Source: Bacillota bacterium
GTDB taxonomy: Bacteria > Bacillota > Clostridia > Christensenellales > SZUA-584
Length of the DNA: 64,000 nt
Assembly: GCA_023428025.1 (NCBI GenBank)
Contig: JAEYZN010000028.1
Location: 62,001 to 126,000, forward strand
Direction of reading: 5' to 3'
In this document: positions 51,661-59,900 of the stretch, one piece after another
How positions within the stretch are numbered: position 1 is the first letter of the stretch
How the letters are laid out: the number at the start of each line of letters is the position of its first letter
Position numbers and translations under genes: made by a program
The notes under the pieces: model-generated
Database searches by the model: none
What the model was told of the DNA's origin: nothing
Seen by the model: only the letters and a program-made list of their open reading frames with translations

Positions 51661-53139
51661 ATGAGCAAAAATAGCGTGATCGTCTGCGATATCGGCGGTT
51701 CGAGCGCAAGGGTTTTCGGCGCCTCGCTGGAGGGCGGAAAGCTCTCTCTTGAAGCGCTGCACCGGTTCGCCAACAAGCCGATTCCGATGGGACCCAGCCT
51801 TTACTGGGATATATTTGCGCTTCTCGAAGGGGTGAAAACCGGCATCGCTGCGGCGGGACGTGGTTATACATCCCTGGGTATTGACGCGTTCAGCAACGAT
51901 TTTCTGCTGCTGGACAGGACGGGGGCGATGATCGAGCCGCCGCATACCTATCGGGACAGCCGCACGGTGGGCCTTGTGGAGGTGATGGACGGATACATCT
52001 CGCGGGAAGAGCTGTACCGCCGTACCGGGCTCCAGTTCAACCGGATGAATTCGCTTTATCAATGGCTGTCTCTCGCCAGAAACAGGCCGGAGGTGCTGGC
52101 CGCGGCGGACAGCCTGCTGTTTATCCCCGACGCGCTGATCTATTTTTTGAGTGGCGAGGCGTTTACCGAATATACGCTGGCCAGCGTCTCGCAAGGCTAT
52201 GACCCGACGAAGGGCGGCTGGGACTTGGGGCTGCTGGAGTGCATCTCGTTCCCCGCAAGGCTGCTGAATCCGATCGTACAGCCAGCCGTGAAGGTAGGGA
52301 AGCTGTTGCGCAGCGTATGCGGGGACCTCGCGGTGGATGAGCTGACGCTGACCACAGTCGGCGAGCACGACACGGCTTCGGCTGTGGCGGCGGTGCCCAG
52401 CCTGGCGCCCCGGTTCGCCTATATCAGCAGCGGCACCTGGTCCATCGTCGGCACGGAAACGGCCGAGCCGCTGATCAACGCCAAAAGCAGCCGCCATGGC
52501 TTGGCCAACGAAGGCGGCGTGGGCGGGCGCATCCGCCTGCTGAAGAACGTGATGGGCCTTTGGATATTGCAGGAGTGCCTGCGCTACTGGCAGCAACGCG
52601 GCCTTGATATGGGCTTTGCCGGACTGGTGGAGCTGGCCGATTCGTCTTCATGGGAGTGCGGGCTTTTCGACCCGGACGACGAGCTGTTTTATCAGCCGGG
52701 GCCCATGCCCGAACTCATCGCGGCCTATTTCACAAACAGGGGCAAGGAAGCGCCGCGCGAGACCGGCGACGTGGTGCGCTGCGTGCTTTTGAGCCTGGCC
52801 TGCAAATACCGCTATGTACTGGAGTGCATCGAATATGCCTGCGGATATGAGCTGCCCGCTATCCATATCGTGGGCGGCGGTTCGTCCAACGCGCTGCTGA
52901 ACCAGTTCACGGCCAACATCACCGGCAAGCCGGTATACGCGGGGCCGTCGGAAGCCACAGCCCTTGGCAACGCGATGGTGCAGTATATCGCTTTAGGCGA
53001 ATTCAAGACTCTGGATGATGCAAGAAGCGCGCTGATCCGTTCGGTGGAGGTGCGCGAATTTTTGCCGGAGAGAAACAGCCAATGGCAGGAGATGTATCAG
53101 GCCTACAGGAGCGAAATCAGCCTGCTGCCCGTTGAGTAG
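51661..53139 (+). CDS. Rhamnulokinase-like FGGY kinase
   Basis: This 492-residue FGGY kinase has the phosphate loop VCDIGGSSARVFG and the RhaB-like block YRDSRTVGLVEVMDGYISRE. It also has GEHDTASAVAAVP, YISSGTWSIVGTE, HIVGGGSSNALLNQFTANIT and EATALGNAMVQ. It should phosphorylate a ketose at C1. It starts 10 bp after the aldolase gene without a clear ribosome site of its own, so translational coupling is likely. With the aldolase before it and the isomerase-like gene after it, it outlines an isomerase-kinase-aldolase route like that for L-rhamnose or L-fucose. Confidence 0.92.
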   Translation: MSKNSVIVCDIGGSSARVFGASLEGGKLSLEALHRFANKPIPMGPSLYWDIFALLEGVKTGIAAAGRGYTSLGIDAFSNDFLLLDRTGAMIEPPHTYRDSRTVGLVEVMDGYISREELYRRTGLQFNRMNSLYQWLSLARNRPEVLAAADSLLFIPDALIYFLSGEAFTEYTLASVSQGYDPTKGGWDLGLLECISFPARLLNPIVQPAVKVGKLLRSVCGDLAVDELTLTTVGEHDTASAVAAVPSLAPRFAYISSGTWSIVGTETAEPLINAKSSRHGLANEGGVGGRIRLLKNVMGLWILQECLRYWQQRGLDMGFAGLVELADSSSWECGLFDPDDELFYQPGPMPELIAAYFTNRGKEAPRETGDVVRCVLLSLACKYRYVLECIEYACGYELPAIHIVGGGSSNALLNQFTANITGKPVYAGPSEATALGNAMVQYIALGEFKTLDDARSALIRSVEVREFLPERNSQWQEMYQAYRSEISLLPVE

Positions 53140-53203
53140 ACGGCGAATGGCTGCGGCGGCCTGCAAGTATACATATCGTATCATATGAATGAAGGAGGCC
53201 TTT

Positions 53204-54535
53204 ATGAAAGTCAGGTTGTTGCCGCTGTTTTTTGCGGAGAGAAACGAACGCGAGGTGGGCGAATACAATGAACAGCTGGCCAGATTGCGCGAATACTATG
53301 GCGATGTCGCCGAGTTTTTGCCCGAGCAGCTGGTGGGTACGCCCGCGCCGAAGGAAGCGGACGCGATCGTGTTTCCGCAGATGATATTCGCGGCCTTCCG
53401 CCACGACGATGAACTCAAATCCTACAGCATGCCCATGGTGGTGCTGACCTCCCGGTTTGGCACGGTGGAGATGTGGGACTGGGAGATCGTCACCTATCTG
53501 CGCGATCTTGGGCTCATGGTGTTTTCGCCGTACAGCATCGAGATGGCCAAGACGGTGCTGCGGGCGCTGGGCGTGAAGCGCAGCCTGAAGGAAGGCGCCA
53601 AGTTCCTCATGTTTCAGGACAGCCCCGGCGAGGGCATGCAGGCCAATATATTCAAGCGTTTCTACTGGTGGGAAAAGCAGAGCACCGACACCATGGAGGA
53701 GACGTTTGGCTGCGAGCTGATTTACCGCAGCTGGAAGGAGCTGTGCGAAAACGCGCGCAACATTCCGGACGACGAAGCGCGTCAGGTGAGCGCGGACTGG
53801 AATATCAATCAGGAAGGCGTCTCCGAAGTCTGCTTCCTGAAGGCCGTCAAGATATACATCGCCGTGAAGCGCGTGATCGGCGAGATCGGCGGCGTGGCGG
53901 GCGTGGGCGCCAACTGCCTGAACGAGTCCTTCTACTGCGACACCACGCCGTGCCTCGCGTGGAACATGCTGTTTGAGCGCGACAATATCATATACGCGTG
54001 CGAGGGCGATACCTTGACGCTGCTGTCCACATACATCCTATACCGGTCGATGGAAAAGCCGGTGATGATGACCAACCTGTATCCGTTCCTGGTAGGTATG
54101 GCGGCGCTGGCGCACGAGAAAATCGATAAGTTCCCGGACATCGACGACCCGGACAACCACGCGCTGGGCGTGCACTGCGGTTATTTCGGGCTGACGTCCC
54201 GTCCGTTCTGCGACCAGTGGACGCTGCGGCCCAAGGTGCTGGGTATTGTGAACGACGACGCGATCATGGTGGACGCGCAGCTGCCCAAGGGGCCGGTGAC
54301 GCTCGCGAAGATATACCCCGGCTTCAAGAAGCTAAGCATCATCAAGGCCGAGATCGAAGACTACGTGCAGTATCCGGGCTCCGACTGCCGGAACGGCGCG
54401 CTGATCCGCTATGCGGACGGCCACAAGGTGATGGACGCGCTGTGTTCGCACCATTCGCTGATCATCTCGGGCGACGTGACGCCGCAGCTGCGCCAGCTCA
54501 GCCGCGTGTTCGGCTGGGAGACGACAGAGCTGTAA
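53204..54535 (+). CDS. L-fucose isomerase-like protein
   Basis: This 443-residue protein has the fucose/arabinose isomerase C-terminal type fold. Examples are VGANCLNESFYCDTTPCLAW, CEGDTLTLLSTYILYRS, NLYPFLVG and ALGVHCGYFGLTSRPF, which contain candidate metal ligands Glu, Asp and His. GAAGGAGG lies before the ATG. It would interconvert an aldose and a ketose ahead of the rhamnulokinase-like enzyme. The N-terminal half is divergent from L-fucose isomerase, so the sugar may not be fucose. It is the last gene of the operon. Confidence 0.85.
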   Translation: MKVRLLPLFFAERNEREVGEYNEQLARLREYYGDVAEFLPEQLVGTPAPKEADAIVFPQMIFAAFRHDDELKSYSMPMVVLTSRFGTVEMWDWEIVTYLRDLGLMVFSPYSIEMAKTVLRALGVKRSLKEGAKFLMFQDSPGEGMQANIFKRFYWWEKQSTDTMEETFGCELIYRSWKELCENARNIPDDEARQVSADWNINQEGVSEVCFLKAVKIYIAVKRVIGEIGGVAGVGANCLNESFYCDTTPCLAWNMLFERDNIIYACEGDTLTLLSTYILYRSMEKPVMMTNLYPFLVGMAALAHEKIDKFPDIDDPDNHALGVHCGYFGLTSRPFCDQWTLRPKVLGIVNDDAIMVDAQLPKGPVTLAKIYPGFKKLSIIKAEIEDYVQYPGSDCRNGALIRYADGHKVMDALCSHHSLIISGDVTPQLRQLSRVFGWETTEL

Positions 54536-54549
54536 AAACGGGCAAGCCT

Positions 54550-54578
54550 GCGGCATGTGATTTATATGTGCATGCCGC
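54550..54578 (+). repeat. Hairpin after the isomerase gene
   Basis: GCGGCATG and CATGCCGC form an 8-bp stem with a 13-base loop, 15 bp after the stop. No T-run follows. Confidence 0.5.
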
Positions 54579-54597
54579 GGGGTCAATACGCGACCCG

Positions 54598-54631
54598 GCA
54601 GCCGGTGTATTCGCAAGAGTATACCGGCTGC
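54598..54631 (+). repeat. Second hairpin at the operon end
   Basis: GCAGCCGGTGTA pairs with TATACCGGCTGC (12 bp, one G-U). With the hairpin at 54550 it probably closes the sugar operon, though a U-tract is lacking. Confidence 0.5.
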
Positions 54632-54796
54632 ATAAGTTAATTTCCTCCATCATATTCCTTCATGTCCGAGCTCCGATATGCCCTGGAGCTCTTTTTTTGT
54701 CCAAATATCCAGCCTGTGAGGCCTATTGAGGTATGTGGAAATATATGCTATAATAAAACGAATGTAAAAGGCTATTTGGCTGCCGGGGGAAATGCT

Positions 54797-56365
54797 GTGA
54801 ACATATACAAAGGCCATATCATCACCTGTGACGAGAATAATACCGTGGCGCGTTACCTCGCCGAGAACAATGGCAGGATCATGTTTGTGGGGGACAAGCT
54901 TCCCGAAGAGCTGAGAGGCCAGCCGGTCACCGACCTGGGTGAGAGGGCGCTGCTGCCCTCCTTTGTGGATACGCACGCGCACTTTGTGAGCCACGCGGTG
55001 TTCGCAGACTGCCCGGACCTGACGGATGTACACAGTAATGCAGAAATTATCTCCATATTGAAGGCGTATGTGGTGGGATGCAGACGAAAAGTGGTGCTGG
55101 CGTTTGGCGCGTCGCCGCACGCGGTGGAAGAGAAGCGGCTGCTCTGCCGGGCGGACCTGGACGAGGTGTCCGCCAGCAGACCCATCATGATCGTCAAGTA
55201 CGAGGGGCACAGCTGTATCGTCAATCAGGCGTTGATGGACAGGCTGCCCAAGCGCGTCAGGACGCTGCGCGGCTATAACGCGGAGACGGGCGAGATGCGG
55301 CAGGAGGCTTTTTACGCCATCAGCGACTTCGCGACCAGCTCCGTATCGGTGCTGTCTCTGGTGAAGAGCATGATCAACGCGGTGGACGCGGTGGCCGAAA
55401 AGGGCGTCGGCATGGTGCATACGGTGAGCGGCGTGGGCTTTCTGCTGGATATGGATGTGGAAATGGAGCGGATATTTGCCCGGGGCATTGGCCGGGGCTT
55501 TCAGCTGCGGGTGTTCTACCAGACGATGAATGCGGCCAAGGCGAAAAGGCGGGGATTCAGACGGGTGGGCGGGTGCTTCGCGAATGCGCTGGACGGTTCG
55601 TTCTGCTCGCTGGACGCGGCGCTGCTGGAGCCGTATGAAGGGACGGATAACCGTGGCGTGCTGTTCTACAGCGACGAGCAGGTGACGGATTTCTGCAGGA
55701 AGGCCAACAGAGCCGGGCTGCAGATCGAGATGCACGCCGTGGGCGACGCGGCGTTCGACCAGGCGGCACGCGCGCTGAAGGCCGCACTGGACGACTACCC
55801 CCGCAAGGATCACCGGCACGGCATCATCCACGCTTTTCTGACCACGGACCAGGGGTTGGACATATGCGCAACGTACGGCATCCAATTGCCCGTGCAGCCG
55901 ATATTTTATGACTGGCCGCTGGAGCCGATCTGGCATGTTATCAGCCTGCTGGGGCAGAGATCGGAACGTTTGGGCCCGCTGAAAAAAACGCTGGATATGG
56001 GCATCGTGCAGTCGATGGGCTCCGACGCGCCCTGCACACGGCCCGATCCTGTCAAGTGGATCCACAATGCGTGCAACCACCCGGTGCCCGAGCACTCCGT
56101 TTCGGTATCTGACGCGCTGCGTATGGCGACATACAACGGCTACTGGACGACGTTTGATGAGAAGGAACGAGGCAGCCTGGAGCCGGGTAAGATCGCGGAT
56201 ATGGTGATACTGTCCCAAAACCCCTACGATGTGCCGGTATCCAAGCTGAACAGCCTGCGGGTGGAGCAGCTGATGCTGGCGGGCGTGCCGTACAAAAAGC
56301 AGAGCGTCAGTGTGGCGGCCCTGCTGTTGAAAGGCCTGCTAAGCAGCAGAAAGCGACAGGCCTGA
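54797..56365 (+). CDS. YtcJ-type amidohydrolase
   Basis: This 522-residue amidohydrolase-3 protein has the N-terminal beta sandwich (IYKGHIITCDENNTVARY) and the metal motif HxH in SFVDTHAHFVSHAVF. It has HAVGDAAFDQAARAL (a further metal His), HGIIHAFLTTDQ, GSDAPCTRPDPVKWIH (a metal-ligand type Asp), and a C-terminal TFDEKERGSLEPGKIADMVIL. A GTG start is inferred from domain position and the upstream GGGGGAAA. A longer frame to 54662 adds 45 residues without similarity. The family hydrolyses amides or cyclic imines; the substrate is unknown. It stands alone after the sugar operon. Confidence 0.85.
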   Translation: MNIYKGHIITCDENNTVARYLAENNGRIMFVGDKLPEELRGQPVTDLGERALLPSFVDTHAHFVSHAVFADCPDLTDVHSNAEIISILKAYVVGCRRKVVLAFGASPHAVEEKRLLCRADLDEVSASRPIMIVKYEGHSCIVNQALMDRLPKRVRTLRGYNAETGEMRQEAFYAISDFATSSVSVLSLVKSMINAVDAVAEKGVGMVHTVSGVGFLLDMDVEMERIFARGIGRGFQLRVFYQTMNAAKAKRRGFRRVGGCFANALDGSFCSLDAALLEPYEGTDNRGVLFYSDEQVTDFCRKANRAGLQIEMHAVGDAAFDQAARALKAALDDYPRKDHRHGIIHAFLTTDQGLDICATYGIQLPVQPIFYDWPLEPIWHVISLLGQRSERLGPLKKTLDMGIVQSMGSDAPCTRPDPVKWIHNACNHPVPEHSVSVSDALRMATYNGYWTTFDEKERGSLEPGKIADMVILSQNPYDVPVSKLNSLRVEQLMLAGVPYKKQSVSVAALLLKGLLSSRKRQA

Positions 56366-56461
56366 GATACGCCGGACGCCTTGCCCGCAGCAGCTGGACA
56401 GGGTATAATAAACTGTGTTTATGGATATCGTGTATATATACAAAAGAAGCAGGAGATTTGA

Positions 56462-57244
56462 ATGGAAGACAAAAGGATTGCGGTGTTGATCGATGCGGAT
56501 AACGTATCAGACAAGTACGTCAAGCCGATACTGGACGAGATAGCGAACCACGGCACACCCACCTACAAACGCATATACGGCGACTGGACGAAGCCGCAGC
56601 TGGCCTCGTGGAAGAGCGTGCTGCTGTCCAACTCGATCACGCCTATCCAGCAGTACAGCTACACCACCGGCAAGAACTCGACGGATGCCGCGCTGATCAT
56701 CGATGCGATGGACATCCTGTACTCGGGTAACGTGGAGGGCTTTTGCATCGTGTCCAGCGACAGCGACTTTACGCGTCTGGTGGCGCGTCTGCGCGAATCG
56801 GGCATGTATGTGATCGGCATGGGTGAGAAGAAGACGCCGACGCCCTTTATCGCGGCGTGCGAGATATTCAAGTATCTGGAGGTGCTCTCCACACCCGCAC
56901 CGCCCGCCAAGGAGGAAGCGCCGACCAACGGCGGCACAAAACAGCCACAGCCCGCCAAGGAGGGCATGGCCAGCCGCGAGGAGATCATCGAAGCGCTCAA
57001 GGTGATCATCACTGAGAGCTCGGACGAGGACGGCTGGGCGTATCTCGGGCAGGTGGGCAAGCTGCTGAACAAGCGTTACCCGGATTTTGACACGCGCAAC
57101 TACGGATTCTCGAAGCTGACGCCGTTCGTATCGTCGCTTAAGCAGTTCGAGATCCAGACCCGCAAGACGAGCAGCCCCAACAACTCGCACAAATACGTGC
57201 GGATCAAGGAAACCAAGCAGAAGAGCGGCACAAACGGCGGCTGA
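56462..57244 (+). CDS. NYN-domain ribonuclease-like protein with OST-HTH/LOTUS domain
   Basis: This 260-residue protein has an N-terminal NYN (PIN-like, LabA/DUF88) domain with acidic residues in AVLIDADNVSDKY, STDAALIIDAMDIL and IVSSDSDFTRLV, the pattern of a metal-dependent nuclease site. A Pro/Ala/Thr-rich linker follows (about 145-168). The C-terminal OST-HTH/LOTUS domain (about 170-250) has IIEALKVIITESSDEDGW and YLGQVGKLLNKRYPDFD. In other organisms this pairing binds and cleaves RNA. It is a single gene with AGGAG before the start. Confidence 0.9.
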   Translation: MEDKRIAVLIDADNVSDKYVKPILDEIANHGTPTYKRIYGDWTKPQLASWKSVLLSNSITPIQQYSYTTGKNSTDAALIIDAMDILYSGNVEGFCIVSSDSDFTRLVARLRESGMYVIGMGEKKTPTPFIAACEIFKYLEVLSTPAPPAKEEAPTNGGTKQPQPAKEGMASREEIIEALKVIITESSDEDGWAYLGQVGKLLNKRYPDFDTRNYGFSKLTPFVSSLKQFEIQTRKTSSPNNSHKYVRIKETKQKSGTNGG

Positions 57245-57348
57245 TTGTACTGTCAGAATAAAAGTTATTAAAAGATACCAGAGAATGTATCATAGTAAAG
57301 GAGTATCGGGAGATACTCCTTTGTGGTCATATATAGATATGGAAGCTT
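57245..57348. other. Short gap with possible weak hairpin
   Basis: GAGTATCGGGAGATACTCCTTTG contains GAGTATC/GATACTC in the region 57300-57322 and may terminate the NYN transcript. Nothing else is seen. Confidence 0.4.
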
Positions 57349-57612
57349 TCAGCAGCGGCTCCACCAACTGTTCCAGCCTCGGCCGCCGCCGCCCAGTTCA
57401 CAGCCGCATCCACGGCAGCGACCGGGTCCGAAGTTTCCTGGGCCGCCTCCCCAGCCGCCTCCCCAGTTACAGTTGTTGCCCCAGCCAAAGCCATTTCCGC
57501 AGCCGCCTCCCCAGCCGCAGCCACAGTTATCGAAACAGCCGCAGTTGTTCCAGCCGCCACGGCAGCAGCAAAGATAAAGAAGGAGCGGGAGACAATCGTT
57601 ATTTGCAAACAT
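57349..57612 (-). CDS. Gly/Cys-rich small protein
   Basis: This 87-residue protein has a hydrophobic start (MFANNDCLPLLLYLCCC) followed by a Gly-, Asn-, Trp- and Cys-rich body with 14 Cys in total. The minus-strand frame is chosen because AGGTGG lies nine bases before the ATG and because the composition is consistent with Gly/Cys-rich spore-coat or surface proteins of Clostridia. Overlapping plus-strand frames rich in Pro and Gln are shadows of the repeated codons. A secreted, cross-linked or metal-binding peptide is possible. I cannot name the family. Confidence 0.55.
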   Translation of the reverse strand: MFANNDCLPLLLYLCCCRGGWNNCGCFDNCGCGWGGGCGNGFGWGNNCNWGGGWGGGPGNFGPGRCRGCGCELGGGGRGWNSWWSRC

Positions 57613-57695
57613 ATATTTTCACCACCTCTAAGCGCGAAGCTTAATTTAGACTATTCATAATAAAAAAAAATGTGAGAAGTCAGGCCAAAACTATA

Positions 57696-57739
57696 TTGCA
57701 TTGTTCAGTAGTTTGTGCTATAGTCTATCTACTGAACAA
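57696..57739 (+). promoter_or_regulatory. PadR promoter with inverted-repeat operator
   Basis: TTGCAT (57696-57701) and TATAGT (57719-57724) are spaced by 17 bp. TTGTTCAGTA (57701-57710) and TACTGAACAA (57730-57739) are perfect 10-bp inverted arms flanking the -10 hexamer, a likely PadR operator for autorepression. Confidence 0.75.
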
Positions 57740-57774
57740 AATACAGTAGTAGACAATGATCAGAAAGGGTGGAA

Positions 57775-58092
57775 ATGAACGCGCAGTTTAAAAAAGGCGT
57801 GCTGGAGCTTTGCGTACTTTGTTACCTGGCCCGGCGGGACGCATACGGATATGAGCTGGCGGAGAAGATTTCCTCACGCATTGAGATCGCCGAGGGCACG
57901 CTTTATCCGCTGTTGCGCAAGCTGAAAAGCGATGGGCTATGCGAAACATATCTGTCGGACGAATCCGGCGGGCCACCGCGCAAATACTACCGTTTGACGG
58001 AAAAAGGGCGGGAGGCCGGAAGCAAGCTTCGGCAGGAATGGGAGAGCTTTGCGCACAATGTGGCGCTGTTTATGGAGGGCGACGATGAATGA
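57775..58092 (+). CDS. PadR-family transcriptional regulator
   Basis: This 105-residue PadR winged helix has FKKGVLELCVLCYLARRDAY, ISSRIEIAEGTLYPLLRKLK and SGGPPRKYYRLTEKGRE. It lacks the longer C-terminal dimerisation helix of some PadR proteins. The ATG is chosen at good distance from AGAAAGGG; a GTG two codons upstream overlaps that site. The operon that follows (DUF1700, a small membrane-anchored protein and two SDRs) is the probable target, with autorepression through the palindrome at 57701-57739. PadR-DUF1700 pairs are typical of Firmicutes envelope-stress or antimicrobial responses. Confidence 0.92.
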   Translation: MNAQFKKGVLELCVLCYLARRDAYGYELAEKISSRIEIAEGTLYPLLRKLKSDGLCETYLSDESGGPPRKYYRLTEKGREAGSKLRQEWESFAHNVALFMEGDDE

Positions 58093-58651
58093 ATTTTTAA
58101 CGCAGCTTGAGAAGAGTCTCAGGCACATGAGCGCCGAAGAGAAGCAGGATATATTGCAGGATTACCGTGAGCACTTCGAGATCGGTCTGGCGTCCGGCAA
58201 GACGGAGGAGCAGATCGCAAAAGCGCTGGGCGAGCCGGAACAGCTGGCGAAAATGTTCTCGGCAATGGGCGCAGCCGGGAGGGCGCATGAATCCCGTGGC
58301 GTTAAGGCTTCGATAAGGATGATCGGTGCGTTTTTAAGCTTCAAAGTGGGCGGCGGGATTTTGGCGGCCATGCTATACTTCGCCTGCCTGTCGGTGATGG
58401 TGTCGCTGTATGCGGGAGCTGCAAGTGTGGTGCTGGCGGGCGCGGGTTCTCTCGCAGTGATGACCGGTGAGATTATCAAGGGATATCCGATGTGGGCGGT
58501 GACGGCGTTCTTCGCGGCCCTGATGCTGGGGTCGGCGGGTATGCTGTTCTGCAAAGGACTGGTGAAACTGTGGCGCAAGCTGTTTGGCGCGTTGCCGCTG
58601 CTGGTGAAGCGCATGATGCAGAGAAGCGCGGGAAAGAAGGCAATCATATGA
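58085..58651 (+). CDS. DUF1700-family membrane protein
   Basis: This 188-residue protein has an N-terminal HAAS-type module (residues 1-65: MNEFLTQLEKSLRHMSAEEK, then GKTEEQIAKALGEPEQLAKM). Two or more membrane segments follow (about 90-125 and 135-160) and a basic tail. Its ATG lies eight bases inside the 3' end of padR, and its stop overlaps the next start (ATGA), so the genes are tightly coupled. The family's role is unknown; it is nearly always beside a PadR regulator. Confidence 0.88.
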   Translation: MNEFLTQLEKSLRHMSAEEKQDILQDYREHFEIGLASGKTEEQIAKALGEPEQLAKMFSAMGAAGRAHESRGVKASIRMIGAFLSFKVGGGILAAMLYFACLSVMVSLYAGAASVVLAGAGSLAVMTGEIIKGYPMWAVTAFFAALMLGSAGMLFCKGLVKLWRKLFGALPLLVKRMMQRSAGKKAII

Positions 58652-59058
58652 AAAAATCGACGAAGCTGTTTATCATATTGCTGATCGTGGGTACGGTGGG
58701 CCTGGCCGCAATGCTGGGCGCCACTATCGGTACGGGGATGATGTACTCGCGGGAAACGTCACAGACTTATGTGTTCGATGCAGCGCCGGACGCGGTCAGT
58801 CTGGAGACGGTACAGGCGCAGGTGACGCTGGTCCCGTCAGAGGAATGCCGTGTGGAGGCCTATGTGAAAGCATGGCGGCCCGACGAGATCGACATGAGCG
58901 ATGTGCTGGACGTCAGCATGGAAGACGGCGATCTCACCATAAAAGAAAAACCGTTTGCCGCTGATTTTCTGGGGTTTTTCCCGCAGCCCTATGAGATGAA
59001 GCTGACGATATACACGCCACAGCCTGTGCTGGACGCGCTGGAAGGAGAACTAAAATGA
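58648..59058 (+). CDS. Short membrane-anchored DUF4097-like protein
   Basis: This 136-residue protein has an N-terminal membrane anchor (LFIILLIVGTVGLAAMLGATI) and an outside beta-rich part (VSLETVQAQVTLVPSEECRV). The N-terminus is consistent with DUF4097 proteins that often follow DUF1700, but family members are usually about twice as long. This one ends at LTIYTPQPVLDALEGELK directly on the next start codon (ATGA). It may be truncated, with the SDR pair inserted in place of its 3' half. Confidence 0.65.
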   Translation: MKKSTKLFIILLIVGTVGLAAMLGATIGTGMMYSRETSQTYVFDAAPDAVSLETVQAQVTLVPSEECRVEAYVKAWRPDEIDMSDVLDVSMEDGDLTIKEKPFAADFLGFFPQPYEMKLTIYTPQPVLDALEGELK

Positions 59059-59900
59059 AGACAGTGGTGATCACGGGCGCGACCTCGGGCATCGGCTTCG
59101 AATCGGCCCGGGCCGTCGCGGCGCAGGGGATGCGCGTGATCGGCGTGGGCCGATCTCCCGAGAAGTGTGATAAAGCGAAGGCGGAATTGATCAGCGCGCT
59201 GCCGGACGCGCAGGTGGACTATGTCTGTGGTGACCTGTCCAAGCAGAGCGACGTGCATCAGGTGGCGGACGCCATTATCGGGATGCTGGGTGACGACGGG
59301 CTATGGGCGCTGGTCAACAACGCGGGCGGTGTGCGCAACTGGTATACCACCACGGCGGACGGCTATGAGCTGCAGTTCGCGCTCAACCATCTGGCCGGGT
59401 TCCTGCTGACGCACAGGTTATGGCCTTATCTTAAGAAGGCGGGCGGGCGTGTGATGATGACGGGCAGCAATTCGCACAAGATGATGCGCATGCACTGGGG
59501 CGACGTGATGTATAAGCGGCACTACAGCTGCCTGATGGCCTACAAGCAATCCAAGCTGTGCAACATGCTGTTCGCGGCGGAGCTGAACAGGCGGCAAAGC
59601 GCGGTGAAGGCCTACGTGGTGGACCCCGGCCTGGTCAATACCGGGATCGGCAGCAAGGACACGGGCGGCATTGTGGGCGCGTTCTGGAACCTGAGACGCA
59701 AGAAAGGCGTTGAGCCTGAAGTGCCCGCGCAGACGTACGCGTACCTGTGCAGCCGTCAGCCAGCGCCGGAAGGGCTGTATTATCACGGTTGCCGCCCGGC
59801 GGCATACAGCAAAAGAGCGGACGACGCGGCGGACGCGAAGAGGCTGTTCGAGTTGTCCGAGCAGCTTTGCGGAATGAAATTCGGAGGTGAAGAGATATGA
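59055..59900 (+). CDS. Short-chain dehydrogenase/reductase (retinol-dehydrogenase-like)
   Basis: This 281-residue classical SDR has TGATSGIGFESARAVAAQG, LVNNAGGV, the Ser in MMTGSNSHKMM and the YxxxK pair in YKQSKLCNMLFAAEL. The C-terminal half extends beyond the Rossmann fold with a helical cap, as in retinol-dehydrogenase-type SDRs. It overlaps both neighbours by ATGA, so it is translated as part of the padR operon. The substrate is probably a hydrophobic alcohol or ketone, possibly lipid derived. This is inference. Confidence 0.88.
   Translation: MKTVVITGATSGIGFESARAVAAQGMRVIGVGRSPEKCDKAKAELISALPDAQVDYVCGDLSKQSDVHQVADAIIGMLGDDGLWALVNNAGGVRNWYTTTADGYELQFALNHLAGFLLTHRLWPYLKKAGGRVMMTGSNSHKMMRMHWGDVMYKRHYSCLMAYKQSKLCNMLFAAELNRRQSAVKAYVVDPGLVNTGIGSKDTGGIVGAFWNLRRKKGVEPEVPAQTYAYLCSRQPAPEGLYYHGCRPAAYSKRADDAADAKRLFELSEQLCGMKFGGEEI

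Noticed and set aside
57323..57577. Pro/Gln-rich plus-strand frame opposite the Gly/Cys-rich gene
   Set aside because: Composition comes from the complement of Gly, Cys and Trp codons, and it has no convincing ribosome site.
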